Under the pieces are notes generated by a model, which was given only the letters and a program-made list of their open reading frames with translations, searched no databases and was not told where the DNA came from. The position numbers and the translations under genes are program-made. Shown here piece after piece: positions 57,035-58,267 of a stretch of DNA of 58,267 nt; the first letter of the stretch is position 1, and each line of letters begins with the position of its first letter. This DNA comes from Mansonella perstans. Lineage: Eukaryota > Nematoda > Chromadorea > Rhabditida > Onchocercidae. The DNA lies in assembly GCA_037074765.1 (NCBI GenBank), contig JBAMDO010000275.1, forward strand, positions 1 through 58,267, read 5' to 3'.

Positions 57035-58267
57035 CTTTTATTATTATTATTTTATTACTGTTGTTGTTGTTGTCAAGGGAGGAAATAAAAAATATTTCAG
57101 AAGTTAATTTGAAGTCACTTACTCGTAACGTTTAACAACACCTGAAATGTCGAATGCAAATGTAAATTTCTTGTGTTAATGAAAATTTTTAAAGAAATAA
57201 GCGAACGAGTAATCATTCATTTCTTTTTTTCTTTTCCCAACCCCCGCCCATTTTTCACTCCTGAAATGACCATCTTAGATTAATGATTTAGAAATAAAAT
57301 GAAATGAAATTGTTTCTCTTTTTTCCAGAGTCATCTGACATTGAAAAGGTCGTTAAATGATTTTGATAAACATTGATTAAAGTACGATTTGTAAAAATTT
57401 GCTTTAGTCTTAAAATTGAATTATGAAAGCTTGGACTTCTTATGTTAAGATAAAGTCTAAATGATGAAATACAGTAGGAGTGATGAAATACGGTATAAAT
57501 TGTGAGATACGGTAAGAATGGCGGGATACTGTAAGAATGGTGAAATACGGTAGGAATGATGAAATGTGAAGTGTATGGGATAAATCGAAATGCAGTTTTC
57601 ATGTTAAATCGTTTTGTCTATGAAAAACATTAAAAAATGTAAATTTAACAAAGTTTGATTGTAAAAGAAAACAAAGGAGTCAACAGCAACCAATTTTACA
57701 GTAATTTTACTTCTAAAATTCGAACAGTCAAATGCTTCTGATTTAGCGCATTAATTGACAGAATGAAAAACAATGTCTAATATGTATATCTGTTCGATTC
57801 ATATTCGGTTAATGATGTCAAATAAATGTATGTTTGCAAAAAATGAAAATTTATTAGTTACTTTTGGAAGAAATAACGGTATCATAGCATAGTTGTTTGT
57901 TTTTTGAATATAATAAATGAAATTGTTAAATTTTGGATAGGAGAAATTCAAAATTTTATGGGTAAGATTGGATTAAAAAATCTATTCCTTTAGTTCAATC
58001 AATTGCGACTCAACATTTAAACATATTTAAGTGAATTTTGAATTTCGGAAATATCAAAGAACAAATGGAAGTAAATAAAGTGCATGAAATAGAAGAAAAT
58101 TTCGTTCCTTTCCTTTTCGAATCTTTACTATTTATAATTGCTTAAACATAGATTCAATTGACGATTTCATTTATTTTATTCAAAAAACAAAAAATACGGT
58201 AAAATTCGTGAAATGAAATGAGGCCCATTTTTTTGAAAAAATGTCAAAAAATGTTTTAGAAAAAAAA
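57035..58267. other. Right end of window, no gene recognised
   Basis: A possible noncoding leader exon of the ARD-like gene lies at 57123-57141 on the minus strand (TTTCAG before it, GTAAGT after it). A 20-bp tandem repeat follows at 57461-57570. Beyond that, AT-rich sequence with no supported gene. Confidence 0.45.
57461..57570. repeat. Tandem repeat, 20-bp unit, about five copies
   Basis: Units of the form tgatgaaatacggtaggaat begin at about 57461, 57481, 57501, 57521 and 57541 and diverge in the middle copies. Confidence 0.92.

Overview
This window looks like nuclear DNA of a nematode, most likely a filarial (clade III, Onchocercidae) worm. It is very AT-rich. Genes are cut into many short exons by small introns with T-rich TTTTCAG acceptors, and several start codons lie within about 15-50 nt of an acceptor-like AG with no visible donor, which is what trans-splicing to a spliced leader would leave. 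One gene encodes an SXP/RAL-2 (DUF148) secreted protein, a family known only from nematodes. No sequence search was possible, so genus is not called. Exon models were built by hand: every junction below was checked for reading phase, so the coding sums are consistent except where a link is marked uncertain.

Layout. (1) 1-1398: GT microsatellite and a short tandem repeat. (2) 1443-8220: two GAPDH genes in convergent inverted orientation (plus strand 1443-3587, minus strand 6082-8220). Their middle parts are almost identical, introns included, while both ends have diverged. (3) 9291-11711 minus: SXP/RAL-2 family secreted protein. (4) 13797-16960 minus: ZCCHC4-type rRNA m6A methyltransferase. 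(5) 18047-25668 plus: exocyst subunit SEC6/EXOC3, 19 exons, divergent from ZCCHC4. (6) 25669-33142: 7.5 kb without a confident gene, holding an AAT microsatellite, exon-like fragments, a nuclear copy of mitochondrial ND4 and a CA microsatellite. (7) 33143-39723 plus: nucleoporin NUP88, 15 exons. (8) 40396-42040 minus: unrecognised Cys-motif protein, 8 exons. (9) 43853-50245 minus: coatomer gamma subunit, 16 exons. (10) 51662-54528 minus: secreted S1-family serine protease with a non-trypsin specificity pocket. (11) 55711-57034 minus: acireductone dioxygenase-like protein that lacks three of the four metal ligands. (12) 57035-58267: a 20-bp tandem repeat and otherwise nothing recognised.

Most genes are housekeeping and are not functionally linked: glycolysis, rRNA modification, exocytosis, the nuclear pore and COPI vesicle coats. 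The accessory elements are the duplicated GAPDH pair, the two secreted proteins, the organelle-derived insert and nine small tandem arrays that sit in introns and just outside genes. The observations most worth a second look are the gene-conversion tract between the inverted GAPDH copies, the probable GC-AG intron in GAPDH copy 2, the ND4 insert, the probable pseudo-enzyme ARD with a nearby frame-breaking exon-like segment, and the C-terminal tail of the SXP gene.
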